Origin: Marinobacter nanhaiticus D15-8W
Lineage (GTDB): Bacteria; Pseudomonadota; Gammaproteobacteria; Pseudomonadales; Oleiphilaceae
Length of the DNA stretch: 64,000 nucleotides
Reading direction: 5' to 3'
Assembly: GCF_036511935.1 (NCBI RefSeq)
Contig: NZ_AP028879.1
Span: forward strand, 5,656-69,655
Shown here: one piece after another, positions 44,161 through 54,250 of the stretch
How the letters are laid out: every line of letters begins with the position of its first letter
How positions within the stretch are numbered: position 1 is the first letter of the stretch
Notes under the pieces: model-generated
The model's input: only the letters and a program-made list of their open reading frames with translations
Told to the model about the DNA's origin: nothing
Database searches by the model: none
Program-made: the position numbers and the translations under genes

Positions 44161-45058
44161 TGGCCCCCATCGTGCCTGAATTCAGTCCGTGGAGCGCGTT
44201 CTCTGCCTCGGCATGACCGAGTTCCAGTGCGGCTCTAAACCATTGCGCGGCGGTGGCCATATCCTTTGCCACGCCAAGCCCTCTGGCGTACATTTCACCC
44301 AGCAAAAAGGCTGCCTGACCGGATTCAGTCGCGGCCTTCCGGGCCCAGCGATAGGCGGATTCGTGATGCCCCAGGGTGCTCTGGATCTGTGCAATGCTTG
44401 CCTGCGCACCGGCGACGCCCGCTTCGGCAGGGCCGCGACAGGCTTCCAGGGCATCGCTGAAGTTACGAATCCGAGTGAGCAGATAACAGTCGTTCAACTG
44501 GCGGGCTGCCGCCTGTTTCTGGGCTTCGTCTGCCGCATGTGCTGGCGTCTGTTCCCCGTGCCGATCCAGCTCAGTCACTTCGGCGTCCGGCGGCCTTCCG
44601 TCGTCGCCCCCGGATTCACCGACAAGCGGTGCGGTGGTTTTCGGCGCCTGCGGCTTTAGTGTGTCGAGCTTCGCTTCATAGGCCGCCACATGCTGCGGAC
44701 AGGAATAGCTATAGCCACGACGAAACAAGGCCAGGCCGGTTTCGGAGATCTTGTCTGTGTTGTAACGCCGAGCGACAGCCGCACACCGGCGCTCCCGCTC
44801 CCGCCTCACCTGCTTGAGCAGGGCTGCACGGGCCGGATCATCCGCATGCCGGTGCAGATACGCCGTTAGCGGATCTATGTAAGGTTGATCAAAGAGCGAC
44901 TCGATTTCCTCGTCAAGATGAGCGCTAGGCGTTTTTTCGTCGACTTTGCTCAGCGTATGACCGGTACGGCCCAGGAAGTCGTTGGTCTTTATATGGCCGC
45001 AACCGACCATTAGCGCTGTGCTCACCAAGATGACAGGCCATCGGCACATTGGATTCAC
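44150..45058 (-). CDS. Sel1-repeat lipoprotein
   Basis: 302 aa. The lipobox ALMVGC gives Cys20. Two or more Sel1-like repeats lie in the C-terminal third (ASIAQIQSTLGHHESAYRWA; AAFLLGEMYARGLGVAKDMA; AAQWFRAALELGHAEAENAL). Sel1 proteins serve as scaffolds. It overlaps the following sensor gene, so the lipoprotein and the c-di-GMP sensor are a two-gene unit, perhaps partner and effector. Confidence 0.85.
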   Translation of the reverse strand: MNPMCRWPVILVSTALMVGCGHIKTNDFLGRTGHTLSKVDEKTPSAHLDEEIESLFDQPYIDPLTAYLHRHADDPARAALLKQVRRERERRCAAVARRYNTDKISETGLALFRRGYSYSCPQHVAAYEAKLDTLKPQAPKTTAPLVGESGGDDGRPPDAEVTELDRHGEQTPAHAADEAQKQAAARQLNDCYLLTRIRNFSDALEACRGPAEAGVAGAQASIAQIQSTLGHHESAYRWARKAATESGQAAFLLGEMYARGLGVAKDMATAAQWFRAALELGHAEAENALHGLNSGTMGANAD

Positions 45059-45682
45059 CAGACGATCGAAAGAGTGGCAACGTATCTCCGGAAAATGCCT
45101 AAATTCATCAACTGTAATTCACCTGGACCTGGATGTCTTTGATGACTTTGTGACGTATTGAAACCAGCAGACGTTTGCTCGCGGTAGTCGGCGATGTTGA
45201 ACCCGGTCATCCAATTCACCACGTTCAAGCGGCCGTTTTAGTTCCTAAACTTTCTGCAGGTTTGCAGGCTTAAATCAGGTGTAATCATCCTTGGTTGGGT
45301 ATGTTGCGCGGAGTTGTGTTTCGCGAACCGCTGCTGGCGCGTCAAGTTTTTATCGCTCGGGGTGAGTGTTTCCTCATCAGGCGCCCGAAAATTGCGTGTC
45401 AGTATTTCCGGGGGAGGTTCCAGTCGCATCCTTTCGCTAGGCTTCGTGCCGTTGTGCCTGCCTGGATTCTCAATCCACCACAGTCGCTTCACATAATGCG
45501 GGTATCAAGCGTATTGATTCCGAATAGACACTGCGGCGTTTGGGGGCATTCAACCGAAGACGGGTGAGCACTACGTACCGTAAAGAGTGCAGTCCCCTCA
45601 AGCTTGGTCATCGAGGCTTCGACCCGGCGATCAGACGTTCAAATAGGGCCTCGGCCGACATGGGTTCGCCCAGAAAATGCCC
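45059..45682. other. Gene-free interval with relic of an EAL 3' end
   Basis: 45620-45682 still encodes the last 20 or so residues of the EAL protein that now stops at 45683. The rest (45060-45610) shows no coding frame or repeat that I can support. Confidence 0.55.
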
Positions 45683-47719
45683 CTATGCGAAGTCACACCC
45701 GGTGGTTCTTAACCATTGGTATTGCGCAACGGTTTCAACGCCCTCGGCAATGACTTGCAAACCGAGCTTATGCGCCATGACGACGATGGCTTCAGCAATA
45801 ATTCGCTCATCATGATCATCAACCGACAGCGCGATGAACGACGGATCGATCTTCAAGTATTTGATGCCGTATCGCCGCAGGGCCGCCAGGGAAGAGACGC
45901 CGGTGCCGTAGTCGTCGAGGGCGAGCTGCAGCCCGCCGGCCCGAATTTGGTCGCAGCGCTCGGCGAGTCCTTGGGCCTCGTTCAGAAAGACGCGCTCGGT
46001 CAATTCAACGACGGCGCCGACGCCGGCCTTGGCCAAGCGTTCCAGGTGTGCTTGCCAGCGCTTTTGCGAGTCGGTGTTGAGAAAAGTCTCAGAGGAGATA
46101 TTGATGGTGACAGGTATCGAACGGTTAGCGGCCTTCCGCCAATGCTCGGACTGGACCGCGATTTCAGCAATCAACCAATCTTCCAAGTCGCCCATAGTGC
46201 CGCTCTCTACCGCCAGTTCCAGGAACTGACCGGGACGTAAGAGTCCCAGCTCGGGATGCGCCCAGCGGAGCAAGGCCTCCGCTTTGACGACGCGGCGGGT
46301 CGCAACGTCAACGATGGGCTGGTAAAACAGCCGAAGTTCTCCCTGTTCCCGCGCCGAGCGTAGACCTTGAATGAGCGTCTGGCGAGGTAGCGCGGTGGTA
46401 TGGCCGATGTCCGTATAGAAACAGACCTGATTCCGGCCGGATTGCTTGGCGAAGTACATGGCCTTGTCCGCGCACCTCAGCAGCTGTTTCGGCGTAATCG
46501 CATCCTGCGGGAACTGCGTGATGCCGATACTTCCCGAGATGCGCGTCAAGCCGGCACCTAAATGAAAGGGCAAGGCCAGCTCGGTGAGCATCGTGTGGGC
46601 GAGCTCAAGGAGCGGTTCACGGTCGCCAATATCCAGGAGAGCGACGGTAAATTCGTCACCGCTCAGACGTGCCACGGTGTCGCTTTTCCGCACGCAGGCT
46701 TCAATGCGCTCGGCCGCTTGTTTGAGAAGTCGATCCCCCACATCGTGGCCATACTGGTCGTTAACTTCCTTGAAGCGGTCGAGATCGATGAAAAACAGCG
46801 CGAGAGGGGCGTCGGTTCGTTCGGCGTGCGCGACATGCTGGCCCAGGCGATCGCGAAAGAGCCGGCGGTTTGGCAAATTCGTTAACGAATCGTAGTTGGC
46901 GTGTCGCCACGCCTGAGCTTCCGCCGCTCGACGTTCGGTGACATCATGCGCAATGCCCGAAATCGCCTCGACGTCTCCCTGGTCACCCAGCACAGGCGCA
47001 TAAACATACTCCAGTGTTTTCGTGTGTCCCGAGGGCAGCGTCGTGCGGATCTCGCCGTGCTGCTGTTCTCGCTCGTGGACGATCCGGCGTAACCGGTCAG
47101 GCGCAAGGCTGTCGGTCGGTAGCCCTATTTCAGCGGCATGTTCACCAATCAACGCCTGTGGCGCGACGCCGCACAGTTCGCTCATGGCCTGATTCACATA
47201 GTTGAAGCGGCCTTCGAGATCCAGGATATAGCAGGGATCGGGCAAGGCCGTGAGCATGGCCTGATAGCGGCGGTCGCCACTTTCCTTATCGTACACGTAA
47301 CGCTCGATGGATTCGGCCAGCGCATCGTCGATCGCCCGGTGGAATCGCGTAAGTTCTTCGAGCGCCGGGGCTGCTGAGGGGGACGCGGCGTCCCACAATT
47401 CGATAACGGTCGTTCGCAGAGCACGAAACTCGGCGGTCACCTGAAGCAGATCCACTCCTAAATCATACCGTTGCGCACCATGCACATGCGCCCACGACTG
47501 GGTGGGTGTTGGTGACTGGAAGTCCGTGAATGTCACGCCCGGTTCGGTTGCAGGCCTTGGCAACTGCATTGCCTGGGCAATCCCCTGGATGACCTGCCGA
47601 ATATGATTGATTAGTTCGTTACGCGTAAAATCCCTGTCAGGTAAAATCGTCTGCGCATTGCGGATCCACTGGCGTAGAAGTGGTTCCATGTTGTCCAGGA
47701 TAAATTCGTTCAACTGCAT
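45683..47719 (-). CDS. RsbRD_N-PAS-GGDEF-EAL protein ending at an early amber codon
   Basis: 678 aa from the ATG at 47719 (GGGAG upstream; the paralogue starts at the same point). An N-terminal RsbRD-like helical domain (QSWAHVHGAQRYDLGVDLLQ) is followed by PAS, GGDEF with RLSGDEF and EAL with AEALLRW. The paralogue at 56770-58863 continues past CDYAQGHFLDEP; here the Gln codon is TAG (CDFA-stop), and GHFLGEPMSAEALFERL follows in frame. The last EAL helix is lost. Activity may be reduced. Confidence 0.88.
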   Translation of the reverse strand: MQLNEFILDNMEPLLRQWIRNAQTILPDRDFTRNELINHIRQVIQGIAQAMQLPRPATEPGVTFTDFQSPTPTQSWAHVHGAQRYDLGVDLLQVTAEFRALRTTVIELWDAASPSAAPALEELTRFHRAIDDALAESIERYVYDKESGDRRYQAMLTALPDPCYILDLEGRFNYVNQAMSELCGVAPQALIGEHAAEIGLPTDSLAPDRLRRIVHEREQQHGEIRTTLPSGHTKTLEYVYAPVLGDQGDVEAISGIAHDVTERRAAEAQAWRHANYDSLTNLPNRRLFRDRLGQHVAHAERTDAPLALFFIDLDRFKEVNDQYGHDVGDRLLKQAAERIEACVRKSDTVARLSGDEFTVALLDIGDREPLLELAHTMLTELALPFHLGAGLTRISGSIGITQFPQDAITPKQLLRCADKAMYFAKQSGRNQVCFYTDIGHTTALPRQTLIQGLRSAREQGELRLFYQPIVDVATRRVVKAEALLRWAHPELGLLRPGQFLELAVESGTMGDLEDWLIAEIAVQSEHWRKAANRSIPVTINISSETFLNTDSQKRWQAHLERLAKAGVGAVVELTERVFLNEAQGLAERCDQIRAGGLQLALDDYGTGVSSLAALRRYGIKYLKIDPSFIALSVDDHDERIIAEAIVVMAHKLGLQVIAEGVETVAQYQWLRTTGCDFA

Positions 47720-47815
47720 CGCCAATGGCTCCCGATTCAAAGCAGATGGTGGACAGTGAGCGGGCCATCGACATGGTCGGATGGCTAGCGCCTCTGGAAC
47801 AAGCTGGGCAGACAC

Positions 47816-48036
47816 GGTTAGGTCGGCTCATGCAAGGGAGACGCTGACTTTGCCTGCTCCCGGCTCACGCTTGACAATGCAATCTAATGGTTATTTATTG
47901 AAATTAAAGCCATTTCGGAATATTGGGGTGGGTGTCCAGTGATTGTCGTGCGACGAGCGAATAAAATGCAGGCGCACCCTGACGGGTGGGAAGAAGCGTT
48001 TCTTGCCCTTTTGCTGTGTGAAGTGCCCGCGCGAAC
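47816..48036. other. Short spacer between c-di-GMP and Crp genes
   Basis: No gene is visible. It probably holds the promoter of the GGDEF-EAL gene, but no box was clear enough to name. Confidence 0.4.
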
Positions 48037-48825
48037 TCATCCGTTATCCGTCGAGCCCGTGGACCGGGTGTTTGGTAGGCGTTCCTGCTGGGTTATGTAG
48101 GTGCCATCAAAGCAATAGGTCTCGGCTAGCGCTTCCCAGTCCGTCAGATAAATCGTGCCCGAATGCACTTCCAGCAGATTCAATGCTTCCATGCCTTTTA
48201 TGATTCGGTTGACATGGACGTTTGACAGCCCCAAGGCGGCACCGATTTCCGGCTGTGTTAACGGTATGGGTTTTACCGCCGCGTTGTCGGGCAGAACGTG
48301 CTGGGTACGTAGCGTCAATTCGCACAGCAGGTGAGCGAGCTTAAAGTCGCCGGGTCTTGCCGCGACACTCACAAACCGTTCACGCTGGATACGTTCACTG
48401 GCCAGCTTCATGAGGGAGAAGGCGCGCCGCAGACTGTCGCTTTCGGCCAAAAGCGCCTCCAAGGCCACGGCCTGTAGGTTAATGACCGTTGTTCCTGTCA
48501 AACACTTGAGAGTGACCCCCGAGGTCCTTTCAAGATGGCTGTTGATGGACGAGATGTCGCCGGGCAACAGGAACTCGACAATGCACGTCTTGCCGTCTTC
48601 GGTGATGATTTCCTGAGCGACCGTTCCCTCGGCAATGGCGTACACATCGTTTGAAAGATGCCCTTTTTTGATCAGCAGGTCGCCACGTCTATGGTGCTGA
48701 CATTGGTAAACGACGCTTTTCAACTGACAGGCCTCGGCTGTCGAAATATCGGCATAGCGCTGTAAGCGACGCAGGAAAGGGGCTAGGTAGGCATCGAGGT
48801 TGGAAGCGCGACTAGCGGACGACAT
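48037..48825 (-). CDS. Crp/Fnr-family regulator, copy 1
   Basis: 262 aa from an internal ATG at 48825 (a longer frame adds 24 residues). The cyclic-nucleotide-like domain shows HRRGDLLIKKGHLSNDVYAI and FLLPGDISS. The Crp-type winged helix has LTQPEIGAALGLSNVHVNRI. There is no N-terminal cysteine cluster, so it is not an Fe-S FNR. Copy 2 at 61644-62423 is a clear relative. It lies just upstream of a c-di-GMP gene in both copies. Confidence 0.88.
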   Translation of the reverse strand: MSSASRASNLDAYLAPFLRRLQRYADISTAEACQLKSVVYQCQHHRRGDLLIKKGHLSNDVYAIAEGTVAQEIITEDGKTCIVEFLLPGDISSINSHLERTSGVTLKCLTGTTVINLQAVALEALLAESDSLRRAFSLMKLASERIQRERFVSVAARPGDFKLAHLLCELTLRTQHVLPDNAAVKPIPLTQPEIGAALGLSNVHVNRIIKGMEALNLLEVHSGTIYLTDWEALAETYCFDGTYITQQERLPNTRSTGSTDNG

Positions 48826-48897
48826 AGGTACCCTTAAAACAGGACAAGTAAAAGCAATGGCCAGTATGGCCTTGTCTGGTGAGGGTCCGTCCTCCAT

Positions 48898-49556
48898 ATT
48901 CGCGCGTGTATCAAGCGCTTGTGCGGCCCAGTTATTAGGGCTCGTTGTTAATCGCCTCCGTCAGTTAAAGTACACTCAACACGTTTACGGTCGCGGTGCA
49001 GAAAACCAAGGATCAGGGCTAATGAATCGCAATTCTGCCGGGTGGGATTTTGTCAGTTTAGTCTGCCCAACGCCTTAACATAGAGTGGCAATATATGATT
49101 AATTGATGGGGCGAGGGTAAGCGACTCGTGGAATTGAGGGCTTTTGGCAGCTGGGCTGCATGGCCCTGTTGCTGGCATCGGTTGCGTGTCGTTGGAAGGC
49201 TTTACCTGACTTTCCGATCAGGACTTGGAGGTTGGAATTAGGCGCCTGCAACTGATTAGACGAAGAAACGGCCCATGGCCAAAACATTGGCCAGATTTGC
49301 GATTCAGTACGGTTCCTGGGCCGTCAAAGGTCGAGGCGTGGGGGTAGGGCGGTGCCTGCTCCCGGGGAAGGGCTGTTGTCAATAGCGCCTTCGGACCGGG
49401 CCAATAGCTCTTTCGGGCTAGTTGAGAGTGTCAGCCGGGGCATGGCTTTAAAAGGCGAATCCGCAAATAAGGGGATATCAAACGGTCTGGCAGGAACCAG
49501 TTTGATATCCAAACGGGCAGACGACCGCCGTGTTGCTAATCGTTACAACAGCTTTT
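48898..49556. other. Mostly non-coding interval
   Basis: No gene is supported. It holds a strong hairpin (49473-49510) downstream of the receptor gene. Confidence 0.45.
49473..49510. terminator. 11-bp perfect hairpin after the receptor gene
   Basis: GGATATCAAAC (49473-49483) and GTTTGATATCC (49500-49510) pair exactly, with GGT/ACC extending the stem inside the loop. On the minus strand it is followed by a short TTATTT. It is likely the terminator of the SCO1-receptor operon. Confidence 0.6.
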
Positions 49557-51068
49557 TCAACGCCTGTATTCGGCGATAAATTGGCGCATGTCATCGACCA
49601 GGTCCTCAAGCGCGGTCGCGGTGGCATTGACGCGTTGGGCCTCTTCAAGCACCTCGCGATTCTGGCCAGCCGCCTGCTGGAGGCTCTGGTTAATATCCAA
49701 AGAGGCTGCGGCCTGCTGTTCAGCGGACGCGGCGATTTGATAGTTCATCTCGGTGACCTTTGCAATCGCCGTTTCTATGTGTTGAATGGCATCGCCCGTT
49801 TGCCGGATGGATTCGCTGGTATCCAAGGATTGGCTTTGGCCCTGTTCAATCGCCGAAAGCGCCGCCTGCGCCCGCTCTGCCAGGGTCTCAATCGTCTGCC
49901 GGATATCTTGGGTAAACTCCTGTGTTCGGCGGGAGAGGGTGCGTACCTCATCAGCGACGACCGCGAAGCCTCGGCCCTGCTCGCCCGCCCGTGCGGCTTC
50001 AATAGCCGCATTGAGGGCCAGCAGGTTGGTTTGTTCGGAAATGTCGTCAATCGAGCCAATGACCTGGCTGATCGTCGCGACATTTTTGACAACCGAGTCA
50101 ACCGTGTCGGCGGAGGCTTCCAACGATCGATTGGTCGCCTCGGTCAGGTCAATCGACTGCTGGATTCGGGAGCGGCCTTCTGCGGCATGCCGATAGGCGA
50201 GGTCCGAGGCTTCGGACGCCACCTGCGCGTTGGCCGCGACCGCCTGAACGGTGGTCGTCATCTGCTCGGTCGCAGAGGCGGCCTTTGCCGTTTCGGCACT
50301 CTGGGCTTCCAAAACCGTATGCGTGCCATCGCTCAGTGAGCTCAGCGTCGCCGCGTTAGTGTTGACGCGTTCGGCGAGGCTACCGACCCGTTCGATCAAT
50401 GTCCCAAATTGTCCAATTAAGTCGTTGAACGACGACACCGTGATATCGTCAGTTCGACCGTGTAGTCGAAGCGTCAAATCCTTGTCCTGACGAAACTTCT
50501 CCACCAGACCGATCATCGCGTGAGACGTCTGTCGCTCGCGTCCGAGGTTCACGGCAAAATAGATGAGGATGCCTGCTTCAAAAACAACGAAGGCGGCGTG
50601 AAGAAACGCAATGGACCAACTGCATCCATAGTTGAACACCATCAGCGGCAGTCCACCCATGGAGGCTTCATTGAGCTGGAGCGCCGTCAGCACCAGGTGA
50701 TGTAAGGCAATGAGTCCGGCCGCTGCGACGATAGGCAGCCAGTCCCGGTAAGCCGTGACGATGGCCAGCGCCGCGAAGATATGAAAGTGCATTTCAATGC
50801 GCCCAAGTTGGGCCTGAATCATAATCGCGGAAAGCATCATCAGCACGGCTGCGGCGATGACCGAGAAGCCTCGGGTGCCCCTGAGGAGACCATAGCCAAG
50901 TGAGGCAAGGACGCTCGCAATGATGACGCCGGTAATGGCAAAGGCCTGTGTGCCATACCCGGCGGGCACCCAGAGTGCGACTACCGGTATGTGGGCGATG
51001 ATGATAAACAGCAGCTGGCGATCTGTTCTGAGACGTTCGCGCTGGGAGTAGGAGTATGTGTGGCTCAT
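49557..51068 (-). CDS. Methyl-accepting chemotaxis protein with multi-span membrane sensor
   Basis: 503 aa. Five or six membrane spans fill residues 18-195. Within them [19 protein letters not shown] and ALHHLVL put several His residues in or near the membrane, which could bind heme or metal. A MCP signalling domain follows ([20 protein letters not shown]). It has no periplasmic ligand domain. The start overlaps the SCO1-like gene by 4 bp, so the two are made together. Confidence 0.9.
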   Translation of the reverse strand: MSHTYSYSQRERLRTDRQLLFIIIAHIPVVALWVPAGYGTQAFAITGVIIASVLASLGYGLLRGTRGFSVIAAAVLMMLSAIMIQAQLGRIEMHFHIFAALAIVTAYRDWLPIVAAAGLIALHHLVLTALQLNEASMGGLPLMVFNYGCSWSIAFLHAAFVVFEAGILIYFAVNLGRERQTSHAMIGLVEKFRQDKDLTLRLHGRTDDITVSSFNDLIGQFGTLIERVGSLAERVNTNAATLSSLSDGTHTVLEAQSAETAKAASATEQMTTTVQAVAANAQVASEASDLAYRHAAEGRSRIQQSIDLTEATNRSLEASADTVDSVVKNVATISQVIGSIDDISEQTNLLALNAAIEAARAGEQGRGFAVVADEVRTLSRRTQEFTQDIRQTIETLAERAQAALSAIEQGQSQSLDTSESIRQTGDAIQHIETAIAKVTEMNYQIAASAEQQAAASLDINQSLQQAAGQNREVLEEAQRVNATATALEDLVDDMRQFIAEYRR

Positions 51069-51646
51069 TTTTCGCTCAGACCCGAAGGTCTTACCTCAGC
51101 GATCAGGCGATGCATATCCGCTTGCACCCGTCCTAAATCTAAGTTGGAGGTGGGATAAACCAGGACCTTGCGGCCCGCCTTGGTTACCACATGTAAGAAC
51201 GCGCTGTGATCGAGATTGTCCGGTGTGGGCGCGCCGCCGACGTTTGCGTGGTACGCGTGCGCTAACCGCCTTGCCGCCGCCTCGTTTTCCGGCAGGATAA
51301 GGCGGAAATTCGGCCCAAAATGTTCCAGGGTAAGGGCAAGCGATCCGTCTTTGTCTCGCGAAGGCATCAAGCTGACAAAGACGTAGTGAATGGGGAGGTC
51401 AGTCAGCCGTTGGCTGAGCTTGTAGAGATTTGCAAGCTGTGGCGGACAGACGTCGTCGCAGTGTCCGTAGCCAAAGAAGACAACGCTAATCTCACTGGTA
51501 TCGAGCGGTGGCACCTCGATATCGGTGCGGAAGCCGTAGTACCCCGACTGGTTCGAGAGCGCCGGTAGCAGTGGCAGCGATGCCATGGCGAGAGCGCAGG
51601 CAAGCAAAAGCATAAAGCAGCGTAAAATGTACTTCGAGCGGCTCAT
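51065..51646 (-). CDS. SCO1/SenC-like copper or thiol protein
   Basis: 193 aa with an N-terminal membrane anchor (about 7-30). The CxxxC pair (C63, C67 in [10 protein letters not shown]) and a distal His (H147 in DHSAFLHVV) are the copper ligands of the family. SCO proteins deliver copper to cytochrome oxidase or act as thiol reductases on the outside of the inner membrane. The coupling to a chemoreceptor is unusual and hints at a sensing role. Confidence 0.85.
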   Translation of the reverse strand: MSRSKYILRCFMLLLACALAMASLPLLPALSNQSGYYGFRTDIEVPPLDTSEISVVFFGYGHCDDVCPPQLANLYKLSQRLTDLPIHYVFVSLMPSRDKDGSLALTLEHFGPNFRLILPENEAAARRLAHAYHANVGGAPTPDNLDHSAFLHVVTKAGRKVLVYPTSNLDLGRVQADMHRLIAEVRPSGLSEK

Positions 51647-51877
51647 CGTGGAGCGAACACCAATTCACGTTATAGACTAACTGGATTAAAGCGATTGAAT
51701 ACGTCGTACGGGGCGGAACGGATCAGTCCACATTGGTTGTGCCACGCCTTAAGCAGAGCGTTCGTAAATCACCGGCACCGAAAACAGCCGGAGAATAGCT
51801 TGAAACGCCAATGGGTAAGCATGCGTAGAACTCCCGATGTTGAGCCCGTACAGCAGGGCGGTGTTGGGGGATTCGGG

Positions 51878-52237
51878 CTAAGCTTCCGTCTCGATGACGG
51901 TGATACTGCGCCGTTGTCGGACAAGCGTGAAGTGTCTTCTACGTGAGGGAGGAGGCTTGATGGGTTTAGTGGATTTCAAAACCGCTTGCGCCTTTCGCTG
52001 TTCCGGGACTCCCGATGTGTCGCTGAAGACACCGCCAAAGAGCATCCTACAGTACAGCTCAAGCGTCGCCATGCTGTTTTCGATCCGCAGAATGCCCTCA
52101 TTGCGCAATTCGACGCCAAAATACCGGACTCCTGTTTCAGAGTGTGCTTCGTACAGCGTTACATCGCCATACGACTGAATGGCACTACCAATACAAAAGA
52201 TAACTGTGGCCCTCCTGTCAGCGCAGCGATTACCCAT
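51878..52237 (-). CDS. Small protein, member of an island-specific family
   Basis: 119 aa from the ATG at 52237. The core IQSYGDVTLYEAHSETGVRY, then ELRNEGILRIENSMATLEL and YCRMLFGG matches the 66-aa protein at 56239-56439. A basic tail (PPSRRRHFTLVRQRRSITVI) is specific to this copy. The function is unknown. The conserved core in two places of the same island argues for a real gene family. Confidence 0.55.
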   Translation of the reverse strand: MGNRCADRRATVIFCIGSAIQSYGDVTLYEAHSETGVRYFGVELRNEGILRIENSMATLELYCRMLFGGVFSDTSGVPEQRKAQAVLKSTKPIKPPPSRRRHFTLVRQRRSITVIETEA

Positions 52238-52369
52238 TTCACTGTCAATTGTGGCTTTTGGTGGCCAGTCAAAGACTGAACTCATCCGGAACCCGGTCTT
52301 TAAACGGTATCGGACCCACCGCCTTCCTATACACACGCCGGCAAAAGACGAAAGGTTCCCTTAGTTGTC

Positions 52370-52635
52370 AGGGTTCGCAATTGTCTGCCGAAGCACTAGA
52401 GACTTTTAATAGTATCGAACAAGCCGTCGAGCGTATTCGGGATGTGTCGACGCGAACGGCCAGTGCGGCCGAAGAACAGCACTCGGTCAACGAGGATATC
52501 AACCGCAATATCGTCACCGTCAATAATTCTGCGAACCAGATAACCGATGTTTCGAAAACTCTTGAAGAGCTTTGCGCTAACCAATCAAGTCTCAACCTTC
52601 GCTTGACGAAATTGGTCGCGAGGTTCAGAACCTGA
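52370..52635 (+). pseudogene. C-terminal fragment of a chemotaxis receptor
   Basis: [38 protein letters not shown] and LARFRT-like ending are the last 85-90 residues of an MCP. The sensor and the conserved hairpin tip are missing, and no start is present. It is a relic of a third receptor in this island. Confidence 0.75.
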
Positions 52636-52689
52636 TTGTGGAGTGGTTCAGTGATTCCGGACCAACGTCGGTGGTAAGGCCGCCACCAT

Positions 52690-52802
52690 AAACGAGGTGT
52701 CTGATTCCTGGGTTCAAGCAGGAAGCAGCCAACCTCGTGCTGGACCAAGGTTTCACCATTCCCGAGGCCAGTATGTCCCTAAGCGTGGGTGAGAGTGTCA
52801 TT
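52690..52802 (+). mobile_element. Fragment of an IS3-family OrfA start
   Basis: PGFKQEAANLVLDQGFTIPE and ASMSLSVGES match the N-terminus of IS3-group OrfA. It ends exactly where the IS at 52803 begins, so an older IS was disrupted by the newer one. Confidence 0.65.
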
Positions 52803-52876
52803 TGTAAACACCCCCTAAAATCGGTGCATGCGTAATTAGAGTTCTCCGGCCTACAATGAGGCAAACGGAGAGCAGC

Positions 52877-53143
52877 ATGAAGAAATCACGGTACAGCGAG
52901 TCCCAGATCGTCAAGATCCTGAAGGAGGTCGAGGGCGGTCGCCTGGTCAAGGAAGTCTGTCGGGAGTACGGCATCTCCGACGCGACCTACTACAACTGGA
53001 AAGCCAAGTACGGTGGCATGGAAGCTTCTGACGTGAAGCGCCTCAAAGAGCTTGAAGAGGAAAACCGCCGGCTCAAGCAGATGTACGCCGAGTTGAGCCT
53101 GGATCACAAACTGTTGAAGGATGTGATCGAAAAAAAGCTGTAA
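52877..53143 (+). CDS. IS3-family OrfA
   Basis: 88 aa. HTH (SQIVKILKEVEGGRLVKEVC, YGISDATYYNWKAKYGGM) and a leucine zipper (RLKELEEENRRLKQMYAELS) are seen. GGAGAGCAGC precedes the ATG. A run of seven A followed by G near 53129 is the likely -1 frameshift site into orfB. Confidence 0.93.
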   Translation: MKKSRYSESQIVKILKEVEGGRLVKEVCREYGISDATYYNWKAKYGGMEASDVKRLKELEEENRRLKQMYAELSLDHKLLKDVIEKKL

Positions 53144-53988
53144 AGCCAGCCGTTCGACGAGAACTGGTGGATTACCTCAAGCAGGCTCACGGCATCAGCG
53201 TTCGCAGAGCCTGCCGAATCGCTGGCATCAGTGACTCTGTGTATCGGTACCAGCCCGATACCGCCCGTGATGAGCCGGTGATTGCAGCGCTTCAGAGCGC
53301 CACTGAACGCTACCCTGCCTACGGCTTCAGCAAGCTGTTCAAGGTGCTGCGTCGATGGGGGCATGCCTGGAATCACAAGCGGGTCTATCGACTGTACCGC
53401 GCGCTCAACCTGAACAAGCGACGACGAGGTAAGAAGCGGCTTCCAACCCGAAATCCCGAACCGCTGGCCGTCCCCAGCACAGCGAATCACTGCTGGTCCA
53501 TGGATTTCATGAGCGACAGTCTGTTCTGTGGTCGCCGGTTCCGAACGTTCAATGTGGTGGATGACTTCAACCGGGAGATCCTTGCCATCGAGATTGACCT
53601 GAACCTGCCAGCACCGAGGGTCATCCGGGTCCTGGAGCGCATCATCGCCTGGCGAGGTTACCCGGCCAGACTACGTATGGATAACGGCCCGGAGTTCATC
53701 TCCATCGCCTTGGCAGACTGGGCAGAAAAGCACGCTATCGCGTTGGAATTTATCAAGCCCGGTAAGCCGACCCAGAACTCCTACGTGGAGCGCTTCAACC
53801 GCACTTACCGGGACGAGATCCTGAATATGTATGTCTTCCGGAATCTCACCGAAGTCCGGCAGCGGACCGAGTCGTGGATGGCCGAATACAACGATGAACG
53901 TCCCCACGATTCACTGGAAGACCTGACGCCATGGGAATATCTGGCGAGACACCAACAGACGGAAAACTCTAATCAGCGGTGCAACTAA
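53129..53988 (+). CDS. IS3-family OrfB transposase
   Basis: The frame continues from the A-run (AVKPAVRRELVDYLKQAHGI) and ends ENSNQRCN. DDE residues are in WSMDFMSDSL, RMDNGPEFIS and NSYVERFNRTYRDEIL. It is most likely made as an OrfAB fusion by frameshifting; a GTG at 53167 could start a separate protein. It catalyses transposition of the element. Confidence 0.93.
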
Positions 53989-54054
53989 AAGCGGGATGTT
54001 TACACACTGATGAGAGGTGTGCTTTTGTAAACAGATACATAGAGGAATTTTGTA

Positions 54055-54225
54055 ATGGCAACTAACAAGCCGTATGGAGATAACCGAAGGCAGGGAGCTG
54101 TTCGAGACCGGTCACAGTTTCGTATGCCCTCAGGAAACTGGGCAAAGCGAGATGCAGATACAGGACGGATAATGGACGTAAAGCAGGACGGTAAGCCGTT
54201 TAAGGGGGTTAGGCGAGAAAAGTAG
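54055..54225 (+). CDS. 56-aa conserved basic protein, second PYGDN copy
   Basis: The sequence MATNKPYGDNRRQGAVRDRS, then MPSGNWAKRDADTGRIMDVK and PFKGVRREK is homologous along its full length to 29254-29427. AGAGG lies before the ATG. It starts 51 bp after the IS407-like element. A hairpin GTAGGCA/TGCCTAC (54222-54250) closes it. Confidence 0.75.
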   Translation: MATNKPYGDNRRQGAVRDRSQFRMPSGNWAKRDADTGRIMDVKQDGKPFKGVRREK

Positions 54226-54250
54226 GCACTGACGCCACATCAATGCCTAC
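54222..54250 (+). terminator. Hairpin at the end of the PYGDN gene
   Basis: GTAGGCA (54222-54228) and TGCCTAC (54244-54250) pair; the stem overlaps the stop codon. It is followed by TTAGATT, a weak U-tract. Confidence 0.5.

Larger units (their letters stand above)
52803..54004 (+). mobile_element. IS3-family element of IS407 type, intact
   Basis: The ends are TGTAAACACCCCC (52803) and the inverse of TGTAAACATCCCG (54004). It is 1202 bp long with two frames joined by a frameshift signal. Flanks (CATT left, CACT right) do not give a clean target duplication. Confidence 0.85.

Noticed and set aside
49530..50339. 269-codon plus frame opposite the second chemoreceptor
   Set aside because: It is a mirror of the repetitive MCP signalling domain.
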